A stretch of DNA of 64,000 nucleotides from Streptomyces sp. MspMP-M5 (GCF_000373585.1 NZ_KB891951.1:108940-172939); one strand, 5' to 3'. Counted from the first letter of the stretch, positions 16,814-25,164 are shown. The notes: generated by a model from the letters alone, not told the origin. Translations and numbers: made by a program.

Positions 16814-17440
16814 GGGCGGACTTTCCGTCGGTGGAGCGGGCGGCGGCGATGTCGGCCGCTAAGACGCTCAATCGCAACCCCCCGTTGCGAGGCGTGACGT
16901 GATCCATGCCACTTCTTTACCGACCCCTATGAACCCGAACGCCCTCACCCCACCCGCCACCCCCGGCGCCGCAAACCCACTCCTCACGCCCACCTCACAC
17001 CCCCAAGTCCCGAACATCCCCACCCAAAAGAACGAAACCCCGAGACGAAAACCCTGCCCCGCACCCTCCACGCGACTCCGCCCCCACCCCGACCCGGACT
17101 CCGACCCTGAGTCGAGTCACCCACCTTCCCGCCCCCACTCGGCCGCGACCCGGCTCGGCCCCACTGGGCCCGGCCTCCGCCCTGGCCCGGCCCCCGCCCC
17201 GATCGTGAGCGACTCGACTTACCCGACCCGGCGAGGCACCCCTGCCCCTGCCCCTGCCCCGGAGCCCCCACCCCACCCGACCGAGGGCATCCACCCCGCC
17301 CAGCTCCGCTACCCACCCCTGCCTACGTGACCCGCAGTGACCACCTGTTTGGCGCACCCTCCCGTGAACCGGACATACCCCGAAATGCGCCAAACTGGCC
17401 ACCGCTTACCGCCTGTTCGGGCGGCGGTCGAGGAGGTGTT
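16814..17440. other. Intergenic region, no gene supported
   Basis: This 627-base stretch separates the transpeptidase-like lipoprotein from the small membrane protein. It has strong strand asymmetry, with a long C-rich, Pro-coding tract (16920-17330) whose open frames are low complexity and unlike any family. The only structured element seen is the 10-bp inverted repeat at 17347-17395 near its right end. Confidence 0.55.
17347..17395. promoter_or_regulatory. Spaced inverted repeat upstream of small membrane protein gene
   Basis: GTTTGGCGCA (17347-17356) and TGCGCCAAAC (17386-17395) form a perfect 10-bp inverted repeat with a 29-base spacer. It ends 45 bases before the GTG start. Position and symmetry suggest paired regulator sites around a promoter rather than a terminator; the regulator is unknown. 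Confidence 0.5.
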
Positions 17441-17641
17441 GTGTCCATGGCGGTCTCCATCTCGGTCATCCTCTTGCTGGTGATCCTGGTCGTGCTCTTT
17501 CTGCGCAGCGGCAAGCTGAAGATCTCGCACGCCGTCGTGTGCGGACTACTCGGCTTCTATCTGGCCGGCAGCAGCCTCGCCCCCGACATCCACCACGGCC
17601 TCGCCGGCGCCGCCGACGTAGTCAGCAGCGTCCGCCCGTAA
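17441..17641 (+). CDS. Small conserved-type membrane protein
   Basis: This short protein (66 aa from GTG 17441, or 64 from ATG 17447) has two hydrophobic helices. One is near the N-terminus (SISVILLLVILVVLFL) and one is in the middle (AVVCGLLGFYLAGSSLA), followed by a polar tail ending VVSSVRP. AGGAGG at 17431-17436 supports a start here. Short proteins of this shape are widespread in Streptomyces, but I cannot assign a function. It stands alone, with a palindromic regulatory element just upstream. Confidence 0.7.
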   Translation: MSMAVSISVILLLVILVVLFLRSGKLKISHAVVCGLLGFYLAGSSLAPDIHHGLAGAADVVSSVRP

Positions 17642-18086
17642 CGCTGCCTTGCCCCCGCTCTCACCTGAAGTAAGAACGCCACCACCCTCCGTAAGGCTCC
17701 GGGAACAAATAACTCTCCGTAATCGTTGCCGAACAGAGGAAGAGGCAGAGGCACCCCGGCCCACAGCAGAACCCCAAGCCGCCCAACGACCCCACGCACG
17801 GAGAGCGTGAACCCACGCACGGAGAGCGTGAAGCCTCGCCCCACCGAAAGAAGCACCACCCGCCCGACAGAAAGGAGTCCCGCCGACCCCGACAGCGAAG
17901 CGGCGGAACGCCCCGGAGCACGCCCCCGGACGAAGACGCCCCGGACACCGCAGACGAGCCTCCCGGACTTGCCCAGGCTCGCCACGCCACGCACCCGGCC
18001 CCGACTAGCCTGCCGTCACCCCGCGGCGTGCCCCTCGGTGATCACCACCCCGAGGCGCCACCGGCCACCACCCCAAGCTGTCACCC
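17642..18086. other. Intergenic region with tandem repeat, no gene supported
   Basis: This 445-base gap lies between the small membrane gene (+) and the end of the phosphodiester glycosidase gene (-). It holds two tandem 21-bp repeats at 17791-17832 and otherwise low-complexity Pro/Arg-type open frames that do not look like proteins. No clear terminator hairpin is seen. Confidence 0.5.
17791..17832. repeat. Two tandem copies of a 21-bp repeat
   Basis: CCCACGCACGGAGAGCGTGAA is repeated exactly and without a gap (17791-17811 and 17812-17832). Each unit contains the partial palindrome CACGCacggagaGCGTG, so each copy could fold or bind a dimeric protein. Confidence 0.75.
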
Positions 18087-19349
18087 CTACGAGAATCCCC
18101 CCAGGCCGCCCACGCCGGAGAACACCCCCACCGCATTGGCCACCGGCCGTTCCCTCCCGTCCGTCGGATGGTTGCGCACCTCCGCCTCGCCGTACGGATC
18201 CTGGGTGACGAACGTCGAGGAGCCGCCGCCGTCCAGGTCCATCGCGTCCCGCGCGCCGAGCAGCGTCATCAGCTTGGCCAGCTCCCGCACCGTGAGGCCC
18301 GTCTGGTGCTTCCCCTTCTCCCCGTCCAGCGCCATCAGGAAGAGGGTGCGGCCGCGGTCGGCGATGCCGACGGAGGTCCGCATGGTGACGGCCGCGGTGT
18401 CCAGGCCGCGGGCCGGGCGGCCGTGCCGCAGCACGGGGAAGCCGCCGACCGCGCAGCGCAGGCGGCCCGGCAGGTGGCCGACGAGGCGGTGGCCGATGTG
18501 CACGCGCTCGCCGCGGTGCAGGGTGCGCAGGCGTCGCGCGCCCTGTTCGCGGCCGACCAGGACCACCGAACCCCGTTGGATCACACCGGCACCCGGACGG
18601 GCGGTGGTCTGGACGACGCGGCCGTGGCGGATCGTGACCTCGGCGGTGTCGGTGTCGCAGCCGGCTCCGCGGTCGGTGTCCGTGCCGCAGACCGCGCGTT
18701 CGCGGGAGACCGCGCCCCAGAGGGGGGTGTAGGCGCCGATGCCGCCCTGGGGGAGGGCGTACTGGTTGAGTCCGCGCAGCGGCCAGGAGCCTTCGTGGCT
18801 GCGCACGGTGCCGCGCAGCGCCAGGCGGTCCAGCCGTGCGCGGTGGTCGTAGCCGATGGTGAGGACGTCCTCGGTGGTGGCGCCGGGCGGCAGGGTCGGG
18901 CCGAATCGCTGGCCGTCCGGCACCGCGGCCTTCAGCTCCCGCCCCGACTCAACCGCGGGCCCCACCGAGGAGCCGGTGACCTTGGCCTGGGGGTGCTGGG
19001 CCTCGCTGATGTCGAAGAAGTCGCCGTTGACCGCGCCGACCGCGTCCCGGTCGTCGGCCAGTTCGGACACCGGGGCCCGGGCGGCGACCGCGGCCGGGTG
19101 GAGCAGGTCCACCGAGACCGCGGGGTCGGAGAGGTCCACGGTCAGCAGATGGCCGTGGACGATGCCGCGGGGCAGGCGCATGCGGAACTCGGTGTAGGTC
19201 ACGCCGCGGGCCAGGCGCGTCGGGGCCGTCCGGATGACACCGCCGTCGGCGGACGCCCGTGTCGCGCCCGCCGCCGTGCCGCCGGCCAGTAGGCCCCAGG
19301 CGACCGCGAGCGCCGCCACCGTCCGGAACTTGCCCAACTGCTGCTTCAC
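18087..19349 (-). CDS. Secreted phosphodiester glycosidase (NAGPA-domain) protein
   Basis: This 420-residue protein has an N-terminal signal peptide (FRTVAALAVAWGLLAGGTAAGA). The phosphodiester glycosidase domain related to N-acetylglucosamine-1-phosphodiester alpha-N-acetylglucosaminidase follows. Typical segments are AVNGDFFDI, MRTSVGIADRGRTLFLMALDG and the terminal AMDLDGGGSSTFV. Bacterial members probably cleave glycosyl phosphodiesters in envelope polymers. GTG 19349 is chosen because AGGGGG sits five bases upstream and it places the signal peptide at the N-terminus. It follows the amidase on the same strand, so both may act in wall turnover. Confidence 0.85.
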   Translation of the reverse strand: MKQQLGKFRTVAALAVAWGLLAGGTAAGATRASADGGVIRTAPTRLARGVTYTEFRMRLPRGIVHGHLLTVDLSDPAVSVDLLHPAAVAARAPVSELADDRDAVGAVNGDFFDISEAQHPQAKVTGSSVGPAVESGRELKAAVPDGQRFGPTLPPGATTEDVLTIGYDHRARLDRLALRGTVRSHEGSWPLRGLNQYALPQGGIGAYTPLWGAVSRERAVCGTDTDRGAGCDTDTAEVTIRHGRVVQTTARPGAGVIQRGSVVLVGREQGARRLRTLHRGERVHIGHRLVGHLPGRLRCAVGGFPVLRHGRPARGLDTAAVTMRTSVGIADRGRTLFLMALDGEKGKHQTGLTVRELAKLMTLLGARDAMDLDGGGSSTFVTQDPYGEAEVRNHPTDGRERPVANAVGVFSGVGGLGGFS

Positions 19350-19507
19350 AACAGCCCCCTGACGTCGCGTCAACAATCCCAGGTGGTGGCCGCGCTCACT
19401 ATGACCCGCCGATGGCGGGATTCCGAACATTCGTGGAACGGTGCCGTGTCGCCCGGGAGCGGGCGGCGGCACGGGGCCCGGGCCGTGGGCGGCCGGCCCG
19501 GCGGGCT

Positions 19508-20260
19508 TCAGGAGTCGAGCAGGTCCTCCCAGAAATCGTCCCCCTCGCGGTCCCAGAAGTCGTCTCCCTTGCGGCCCCAGAAGCCGTCGCCCTTGTGGCC
19601 CCAGAAGCCGTCGCCCTTGTGGTCCCACTTGTGGTCCCAGGAGGAGACTCCCTTGACCAGATCCATGTAGTGGGCCCAGTCCCAGTACCGGCCGGGGTCG
19701 GTGTGGTTGGCGCCCGGGACCTCGACGTGCCCGATGATGTGCTTGCGGTCCCTGGGGATGCCGTAGCGCTCGCAGATGGCGGCGGTCAGCAGGGCGGAGC
19801 GGGTGTAGAGGCTCTCGGTGAACCACTTCGAGTCGTCGATCCAGCCCTCGTGCTCGATGCCGATGCTGCGGGTGTTGTAGTTCCAGTTGCCGGCGTGCCA
19901 GGCGACGTCGCGTTCGCGGATGCACTGGGCGATGTAACCGTCCGAGGAGCGGACGACGTAGTGCGCGGCGGCCTTGTGCCTGGGGTTCTGGAAGATCCGC
20001 AGGGTCTCCCTGAAGGTCTCCTGCGTCACATGGATCACGACGGTGTCGATGCGGTACTGCCTCGGGCGGTTGGCCGCCGTGTAGTTGCCCGAGCTGGCGG
20101 GGTGCCAGTGGACGGGCGGGTAGCCGGCGGATTTCCTGGCCCGTTTGCGGGGCGACATGGCGCCGGCCGGGGTGAGGGGGGTGAGGGCGGCGCCCGCGGC
20201 GAATGCGGCGGCGCCGGCGAGCAGCCGACGGCGAGCCGGGAAGTGCTGGTCGGGTTCCAT
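19508..20260 (-). CDS. N-acetylmuramoyl-L-alanine amidase with C-terminal octapeptide repeats
   Basis: This exported amidase (250 aa) cleaves the amide between muramic acid and the stem peptide. AGGAG precedes ATG 20260. The N-terminus has PARRRLLAGAAAFAAGAALT, a Tat-like or Sec signal. The Amidase_2 domain (about 50-200) has zinc-ligand and active-site segments DTVVIHVTQ, AAAHYVVRSSDG, AWHAGNWNYN, SIGIEHEGW and HIIGHVEVPGANHTDPG. The last about 45 residues are repeats of the form (K/E)GD(G/D)FW(G/D)(H/R), preceded by WDHK units. This tail is not part of the amidase fold and may bind the wall or another protein. The neighbouring encapsulin genes are upstream on the same strand. Confidence 0.88.
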   Translation of the reverse strand: MEPDQHFPARRRLLAGAAAFAAGAALTPLTPAGAMSPRKRARKSAGYPPVHWHPASSGNYTAANRPRQYRIDTVVIHVTQETFRETLRIFQNPRHKAAAHYVVRSSDGYIAQCIRERDVAWHAGNWNYNTRSIGIEHEGWIDDSKWFTESLYTRSALLTAAICERYGIPRDRKHIIGHVEVPGANHTDPGRYWDWAHYMDLVKGVSSWDHKWDHKGDGFWGHKGDGFWGRKGDDFWDREGDDFWEDLLDS

Positions 20261-20437
20261 GCGAACTCCTGACAAGGACCGAGGGGTGGTCGCGTACATG
20301 TCATGCACAGCCGGTGCGTTCGTCTTGCGCAGCAGCACGCGCCCTGCCAAGGGAATGGCCGTTGCGTCAATGGCTTGACCAAAGAAGGTCAACCGTGAAT
20401 CAAATACGCTCAACGCCCCCTGATCGGACCGCACGAA

Positions 20438-20506
20438 CGTCACCCGGGTGCCGCGCCACGCCCTGAAACTGACGGTAAGTCAGGGCAGCGCTGCACCCGG
20501 GTGACG
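20438..20506. terminator. Nested inverted repeat between encapsulin 1 and amidase genes
   Basis: The outer arms CGTCACCCGGGTG (20438-20450) and CACCCGGGTGACG (20494-20506) are perfectly complementary over 13 bp. An inner stem CCCTGA (20461-20466) pairs with TCAGGG (20480-20485). The structure lies 40 bases beyond the encapsulin stop on the minus strand, so it probably ends that transcript. Each outer arm contains the self-palindrome CACCCGGGTG, so a regulator site is an alternative. Confidence 0.6.
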
Positions 20507-20545
20507 GGGTTTCAGGTCCGGTTCGTTTCCCCCGGTCCCGTTCGC

Positions 20546-21961
20546 TCAGCGTCCGATCTCGACGTCCTCCAGGATGCCCAGCGCGTCCGGCACCAGCACC
20601 GCCGCCGAGTAGTAGGCGCTGACCAGGTACTTGATGACGGCCTGGTCGTTGATGCCCATGAACCGCACCGACAGGCCGGGCCGGTACTCGTCGGGGATGC
20701 CGGTCTGGTGGAGGCCGACCACGCCCTGGTTCTCCTCGCCGACGCGCATGGCGAGGACCGAGCTGGTCTGGTCCGGGTTGATCGGGATCTTGTTGCAGGG
20801 CAGCAGTGGGATGCCGCGCCAGGCTCGTACCGGCGTGCCCTCGATCTCGGTGGTCGCCGGGTAGATGCCGCGGGCGTTCCACTCCCGTCCGATGGCCGCG
20901 ATGGTCCGCGGGTGCGCCAGCAGGAACTGTGTCTTGCGGCGGCGGGAGATCAGCTCGTCGAGGTCGTCGGGGGTGGGCGGGCCGCTGCGGGTGTGGATGC
21001 GCTGCTTGAGGTCGGCGTTGTGCAGCAGGCCGAACTCGCGGTTGTTGACCAGCTCGTGTTCCTGGCGCTCGCGCAGCGCCTCGATCGTCAGCCGCAGCTG
21101 CTGGTCCAGCTGGTTCATCGGGTCGTTGTAGAGGTCGGCGACCCGTGAGTGGATCTTCAATACGGTCTGCGCGACGCTGAGTCCGTACTCCCGCGGCGAC
21201 CGCTCGTAGTCCGCGAACGTGCCCGGGAGCGTCGGCTCGCCGACGTGGCCGGCGGCCAGTTCGATGGCCGCCTCGCCGTGTTTGTTCTGTGCCGGGACGA
21301 GGGCGGTGCGGAAGCTCTCGACGTGCTCGCGCAGTGCCGCCGAACGGCCCAGCACCTCTTCGTAGTCGCCGCGGGAGAGGGTGAGGACGGTGCCGCGGGT
21401 GGCCGCGCGGAGGGTGAACTCCCACTCGGCGTCGGCGCCGAGCAGTGCCGCGTCGCCGGCCGCGTCGCCGCCGGTGAGCAGCGCGGTCACCGTCTCGTCG
21501 CCGTACTTGCCGGTGCCGACCCGTTCGATCCTGCCGTGGGCGATCAGGATCACCTGGTCGGTCGGCGTGCCGCGCTCGGCGAGGACGTCGCCGGGGACGA
21601 CGTCCCGCTGGGCGAACCGCCCGGCCAGCTCCTGGAGGGTGGGGTCGTCGGTGAAGCCGCGCAGCGGCGCCAGCTCGCGCAACTCCTGGGGGATGACCCG
21701 GACTTCGGTGCCCTCGGTGACGAACTCCACCCGGCCGTCGCCGAGGGTATGGGTCAGGCGCCGGTTGACGCGGTAGGTACCGCCGGAGACCTGTGTCCAG
21801 GGCAGGACCCGCAGCAGCCACCGCGAGGAGATGCCCTGCATCTGCGGCGGGGTCTTGGTCGTGGTCGCCAGGTTGCGGGCGGCCGCGGTGTCGAGGCTGG
21901 ACCGGTGCTGGTCGGTGCCCTCGGTCTGCGGGCCGGACGTGGGGTCCACGGATGTGGTCAT
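20546..21961 (-). CDS. Family 2B encapsulin nanocompartment shell protein (copy 1)
   Basis: This 471-residue HK97-fold shell protein self-assembles into a protein nanocompartment. An N-terminal arm (about 25-90: ARNLATTTKTPPQMQGISSR, then VSGGTYRVNRRL) is followed by a cNMP-binding-like inserted domain. This spans about residues 95-215 and includes VPGDVLAERGTPTDQVILIA, HGRIERVGTGKYGDET and RGTVLTLSR. The HK97 core continues with DYERSPREYGLSVAQTVL, LLHNADLKQRIHTRSGPPTP, LPCNKIPI and the C-terminal VRFMGINDQAVIKYLVSAYY. The cNMP insert defines Family 2B. A second, similar shell gene lies 139 bases upstream, so a two-component shell is likely. No terpene cyclase is adjacent. Confidence 0.93.
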   Translation of the reverse strand: MTTSVDPTSGPQTEGTDQHRSSLDTAAARNLATTTKTPPQMQGISSRWLLRVLPWTQVSGGTYRVNRRLTHTLGDGRVEFVTEGTEVRVIPQELRELAPLRGFTDDPTLQELAGRFAQRDVVPGDVLAERGTPTDQVILIAHGRIERVGTGKYGDETVTALLTGGDAAGDAALLGADAEWEFTLRAATRGTVLTLSRGDYEEVLGRSAALREHVESFRTALVPAQNKHGEAAIELAAGHVGEPTLPGTFADYERSPREYGLSVAQTVLKIHSRVADLYNDPMNQLDQQLRLTIEALRERQEHELVNNREFGLLHNADLKQRIHTRSGPPTPDDLDELISRRRKTQFLLAHPRTIAAIGREWNARGIYPATTEIEGTPVRAWRGIPLLPCNKIPINPDQTSSVLAMRVGEENQGVVGLHQTGIPDEYRPGLSVRFMGINDQAVIKYLVSAYYSAAVLVPDALGILEDVEIGR

Positions 21962-22100
21962 GGTGAACGGTCACCTGTTCCGATCGGTGCGGGAGTCTCG
22001 GTGCGCAAATTCCGGAAAACGCGCGGGAAAGAACGGAGAAGTGGGCGGCGGGAGGCACTACCGTCCCGCGCGGTGCGGTAGTTGTTTCCCGGTATTCCGC

Positions 22101-23522
22101 TCAGTGCCCGATTTCCACGTCTTCCAGGACGCCGAGTGCATCGGGTACGAGAATGGCCGCCGAATAGTAGGCGCTGACGAGGTAGTTCACGATGGCCTGG
22201 TCGTCGACGCCCATGAAGCGTACCGAGAGGCTCGGTTCGTATTCATCGGGAATTCCGCTGCGGTGCAGCCCGACCACACCCTGCTTCTCCTCGCCGGTGC
22301 GCAGCAGCAGCACCGAGCTGGTGCCCTCCTGCGTCACCGGGATCTTGTTGCAGGGGAAGATCGGCACGCCGCGCCAGGACGGCACCGAGTGGCCCATGAC
22401 GTCGACCGCGTCCGGGTAGAGGCCGCGGGCGCTGCACTCCCGGCCGATCGCGGCGATCGCCTTGGGGTGGGCCAGCAGGAAGCCCGGGTCCTTCCAGACC
22501 GTGGCGAGGAGTTCGTCGAGGTCGTCGGGGGTGGGCGGGCCGCTGCGGGTGCGGACGCGCTGCCTGAGGTCGGCGTTGTGCAGCAGCCCGAACCCGGGGT
22601 TGTTGATCATCTCGTGCTCCTGGCGCTCGCGCAGGGCCTGCACCGTGAGCCGGAGCTGTTCCTCGACCTGGTTCATCGGGTCGCTGTAGAGGTCGCCGAC
22701 GCGGGTGTGGGTGCGCAGCACGGTCTGCGCGACGCTGAGTTCGTACTCCCGGGGCGACCGCTCGTAGTCGACGAACGTGCTGGGCAGGGCGGGTTCGCCG
22801 TGGTGGCCGGAGGAGAGGGCGATGGCGGATTCACCGCCGGCGTCGGTCGCCGGCGCGTCGCCGTCGGCGACCGACGCGAGGTGGTCGCGCAGCGCGGGGG
22901 AGCGGTCGACGACCTCCCGGGCGGCCTCGCGCGCCAGGGTCATCACCGTCACCCGGGTCACCGCGCGGTAGCTGAACTCCCACTGGCCGTCGGTGTGGTT
23001 GAGGGCGGCGTCGCCGAGGTGGTCGCCGCCGGCCAGCGCGTCGAGGACGGTCTCGTCGCCGTATTTGCCGGTGCCGATCCGGTCGACCCGGCCGTGTGCG
23101 ATCAGCACCACCCGGTCGTGCGGGGTGCCGGCCTGGGCGATCACCTCGCCGGGGGCGTACTCGTGCTGGGTGAACCTTTCGCCGAGCGCCGCGAGGACCT
23201 CGGTGTCGGTGAATTCCCAGAGCGCGGGCAGTTCGCGCAGCTCCTCGGGGATGATCGCGACCGAGCCGCCGTCGATGGCGAAGTCGATCCGCCCGTCGCC
23301 GACGGTGTGCGCGAGCCGTCGGTTGACGCGGTAGGTGCCGCCCGAGACCTGCACCCAGGGCAGCAGCCGCAGCAGCCAGCGGGAGGTGATGCCCTGCATC
23401 TGCGGTGCGGTCTTGGTGGTCGTCGCCAGATTCCGCGCGGCGGTGGTACTGAGGCTGGAATTCTGGCTCTCTTCGGCGTTTCCGGACAGCGTTTCGCCGG
23501 CAATCGTCACCATGTCACCCAT
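22101..23522 (-). CDS. Family 2B encapsulin nanocompartment shell protein (copy 2)
   Basis: This second Family 2B shell protein has 473 residues and the same architecture as the downstream copy: an N-arm (ARNLATTTKTAPQMQGITSR), a cNMP-binding-like insert (about 95-215, with APGEVIAQAGTPHDRVVLIA), then the HK97 core ending VRFMGVDDQAIVNYLVSAYY. The two copies share long identical blocks but differ clearly in the N-terminal tail, the cNMP insert and the hinge after it. That suggests distinct roles in one shell. ATG 23522 is used; an ATG three codons later is possible. It is the first shell gene transcribed and follows xylulokinase after a 214-base AT-rich gap that probably holds a promoter. Confidence 0.93.
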   Translation of the reverse strand: MGDMVTIAGETLSGNAEESQNSSLSTTAARNLATTTKTAPQMQGITSRWLLRLLPWVQVSGGTYRVNRRLAHTVGDGRIDFAIDGGSVAIIPEELRELPALWEFTDTEVLAALGERFTQHEYAPGEVIAQAGTPHDRVVLIAHGRVDRIGTGKYGDETVLDALAGGDHLGDAALNHTDGQWEFSYRAVTRVTVMTLAREAAREVVDRSPALRDHLASVADGDAPATDAGGESAIALSSGHHGEPALPSTFVDYERSPREYELSVAQTVLRTHTRVGDLYSDPMNQVEEQLRLTVQALRERQEHEMINNPGFGLLHNADLRQRVRTRSGPPTPDDLDELLATVWKDPGFLLAHPKAIAAIGRECSARGLYPDAVDVMGHSVPSWRGVPIFPCNKIPVTQEGTSSVLLLRTGEEKQGVVGLHRSGIPDEYEPSLSVRFMGVDDQAIVNYLVSAYYSAAILVPDALGVLEDVEIGH

Positions 23523-23579
23523 CTCGTGGAGGCTGCGGCGTGGAACACCGGGAGGGCGTCAGAAATATGCCCCGGCAGC

Positions 23580-23710
23580 TCGCCGCCGCATCGAAGATAG
23601 TGGCGCTGTTTTTATCCGCACAATCGCTCGATGGGGTGGCATGGATATAAGTTTCCGTGGAAAGAGTTTAGGTTTTTTCGGTGCTGGGCAAAGTGTGCCG
23701 GGGTGATTCC
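23580..23710 (-). promoter_or_regulatory. AT-rich promoter region upstream of the encapsulin pair
   Basis: The gap between xylulokinase and encapsulin copy 2 contains runs such as GTTTTTATCC (around 23610) and GGATATAAGTTTCC (around 23643). This is the most AT-rich stretch noticed in the window. On the minus strand it offers TTATAT and GGATAAA-like hexamers that could serve as -10 elements, but no consensus -35/-10 pair is certain. It suggests the shell genes have their own promoter in addition to any read-through from xylB. Confidence 0.4.
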
Positions 23711-23736
23711 GGCGGTGCAGGTGCGGGGCGCCGCCG

Positions 23737-25164
23737 TCAGCCGCCGAGCAGCGCCGCTCCGTCCGCCAGTGTGGCCGTCAGCCGTGCCCAGGCGGCGTCG
23801 TCCCGCTCCCGGGCCGGGTACTCCGCGCCGCGGGCCGTGCCCCACCGGCGCGCCACCGCCGCCGGATCCTCGCCCAGCAGCAGCCCGGCCGCCTGCGCCG
23901 CGGCGCCGAGTGCGGCCAGTTCGCCGGCCTCGGGCACCACCACCGGGCGGCCCGAGAGCCGCCGTACGGTCTCCCGCCAGGCGCTGCCGCGGGCCCCGCC
24001 GCCGATCAGCAGCAGTGGCGCACCGGGCGCGGTCTCCGGCCCCGACACCTGATCGAGGGCCCGCAGGAGGGTGAACACCGCGCCGTCGTAGGCGGCTTGG
24101 AGCAGTTGGCCGGGTGTGGTGTCGTGGCGCAGGCCGTGCAGCAGGCCCGAGGCGTGCGGGAGGTTCGGCGTCCGCTCGCCGTCCAGGAAGGGCAGCAGCA
24201 CGGCGCCGCCGCCCGGCTCGACGGCCTCCCGGTCGCGGCCGAGCAGCGCCGCCACCCGGTCCACGGCGAGTGTGCAGTTGAGTGTGCAGGCCAGCGGCAG
24301 CCAGTCGCCGCGGGCGTCGGCGAAGCCGGCGACGGTGCCGGTCGGATCGGCGGGCCGGCGGGTGGTGACCGCGTACACCGTGCCGGAGGTGCCCAGGCTC
24401 AGCACCGGCTGGCCGGGGCGCAGGCCCAGGCCGAGCGCCGCCGCCATGTTGTCGCCCGTCCCGGCGGCCACCAACGCGCCGTGCGGGAGCGGGAGTTCGT
24501 CGGTGCGTACGCTGCCCGCCGCTTCTCCGGGGAGTGCGACCCGCGGCAGCATCGCGGGCGTCAGCCCGACCCGCTCCAGGGTCCCGGCGTCGTACGCCCC
24601 GGTGGACGCCGCCCACCAGCCGGTGCCGGAGGCGTCGCCGCGGTCGGTGACGGCTTGGCCGGTGAGCCGCTGGACGAGGTAGTCGTGCGGCAGCCGGACG
24701 GCGGCGGTGGCGGCCGCCGCGTCCGGCTCGTGGGCGCGCAGCCAGGCCCACTTGGCGACCGTGAACGCCGGGCCCGGCACGCTCCCGATGCGCTCCGCCC
24801 ATGCCTGCGGGCCGCCGCCCTCGGCGATCAGCCGGGCGCTCTCGCGGGCCGGCCGGACGTCGTTCCACAGCAGTGCCGGGCGCACCGGCTCGCCGGCCGC
24901 GTCCAGTGTCACCAGCCCGTGCTGCTGGCCGGCGACGGAGATCGCGGACGCCTGGCGCGCGGCGGGACCGCATCGGGCCAGTGCCTCGCCCAGCGCCTGC
25001 CACCACTGCCGCGGATCGCTCTCCTTGCCGGGGCCGCCGACCGTGTGCGGTGCCTGGCCCCGGGCCAGCACCTCGCCGGTCTCCGCGTCCACGACCAGCG
25101 TCTTGGTGGACTGCGTCGAGCTGTCCACGCCGACGACCAGCGGTCCGGCCGCCTGTGCGCCCAT
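23737..25164 (-). CDS. xylB: Xylulokinase
   Basis: This 475-residue FGGY kinase phosphorylates D-xylulose to xylulose 5-phosphate. VVGVDSSTQSTKTLVVD is near the N-terminus, and the substrate-side segments ISVAGQQHGLV and PALLWNDVRPA are typical of XylB. DYLVQRLTG and the ATP-site segment LLIGGGARGSAWRETVRRL complete the fold. GGAGGGAGG precedes ATG 25164. Only about eight residues precede the first beta strand, so there is no disordered N-terminal extension of the kind used for cargo loading into Family 2 encapsulins. The acetylxylan esterase lies upstream on the same strand and the paired shell genes downstream. Xylose isomerase is not in the window. Confidence 0.92.
   Translation of the reverse strand: MGAQAAGPLVVGVDSSTQSTKTLVVDAETGEVLARGQAPHTVGGPGKESDPRQWWQALGEALARCGPAARQASAISVAGQQHGLVTLDAAGEPVRPALLWNDVRPARESARLIAEGGGPQAWAERIGSVPGPAFTVAKWAWLRAHEPDAAAATAAVRLPHDYLVQRLTGQAVTDRGDASGTGWWAASTGAYDAGTLERVGLTPAMLPRVALPGEAAGSVRTDELPLPHGALVAAGTGDNMAAALGLGLRPGQPVLSLGTSGTVYAVTTRRPADPTGTVAGFADARGDWLPLACTLNCTLAVDRVAALLGRDREAVEPGGGAVLLPFLDGERTPNLPHASGLLHGLRHDTTPGQLLQAAYDGAVFTLLRALDQVSGPETAPGAPLLLIGGGARGSAWRETVRRLSGRPVVVPEAGELAALGAAAQAAGLLLGEDPAAVARRWGTARGAEYPARERDDAAWARLTATLADGAALLGG

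Noticed and set aside
16899..17330. Proline-rich 143-codon frame on the + strand
   Set aside because: Composition is almost only Pro, Thr, Ala and Arg with no ribosome site; the reverse strand is similarly open. It looks like a non-coding C-rich tract.
20546..23522. The HK97-fold proteins as a prophage capsid
   Set aside because: They contain the cNMP-binding-like insert typical of Family 2B encapsulins, occur as a tandem pair, and there are no terminase, portal, tail or integrase genes nearby.
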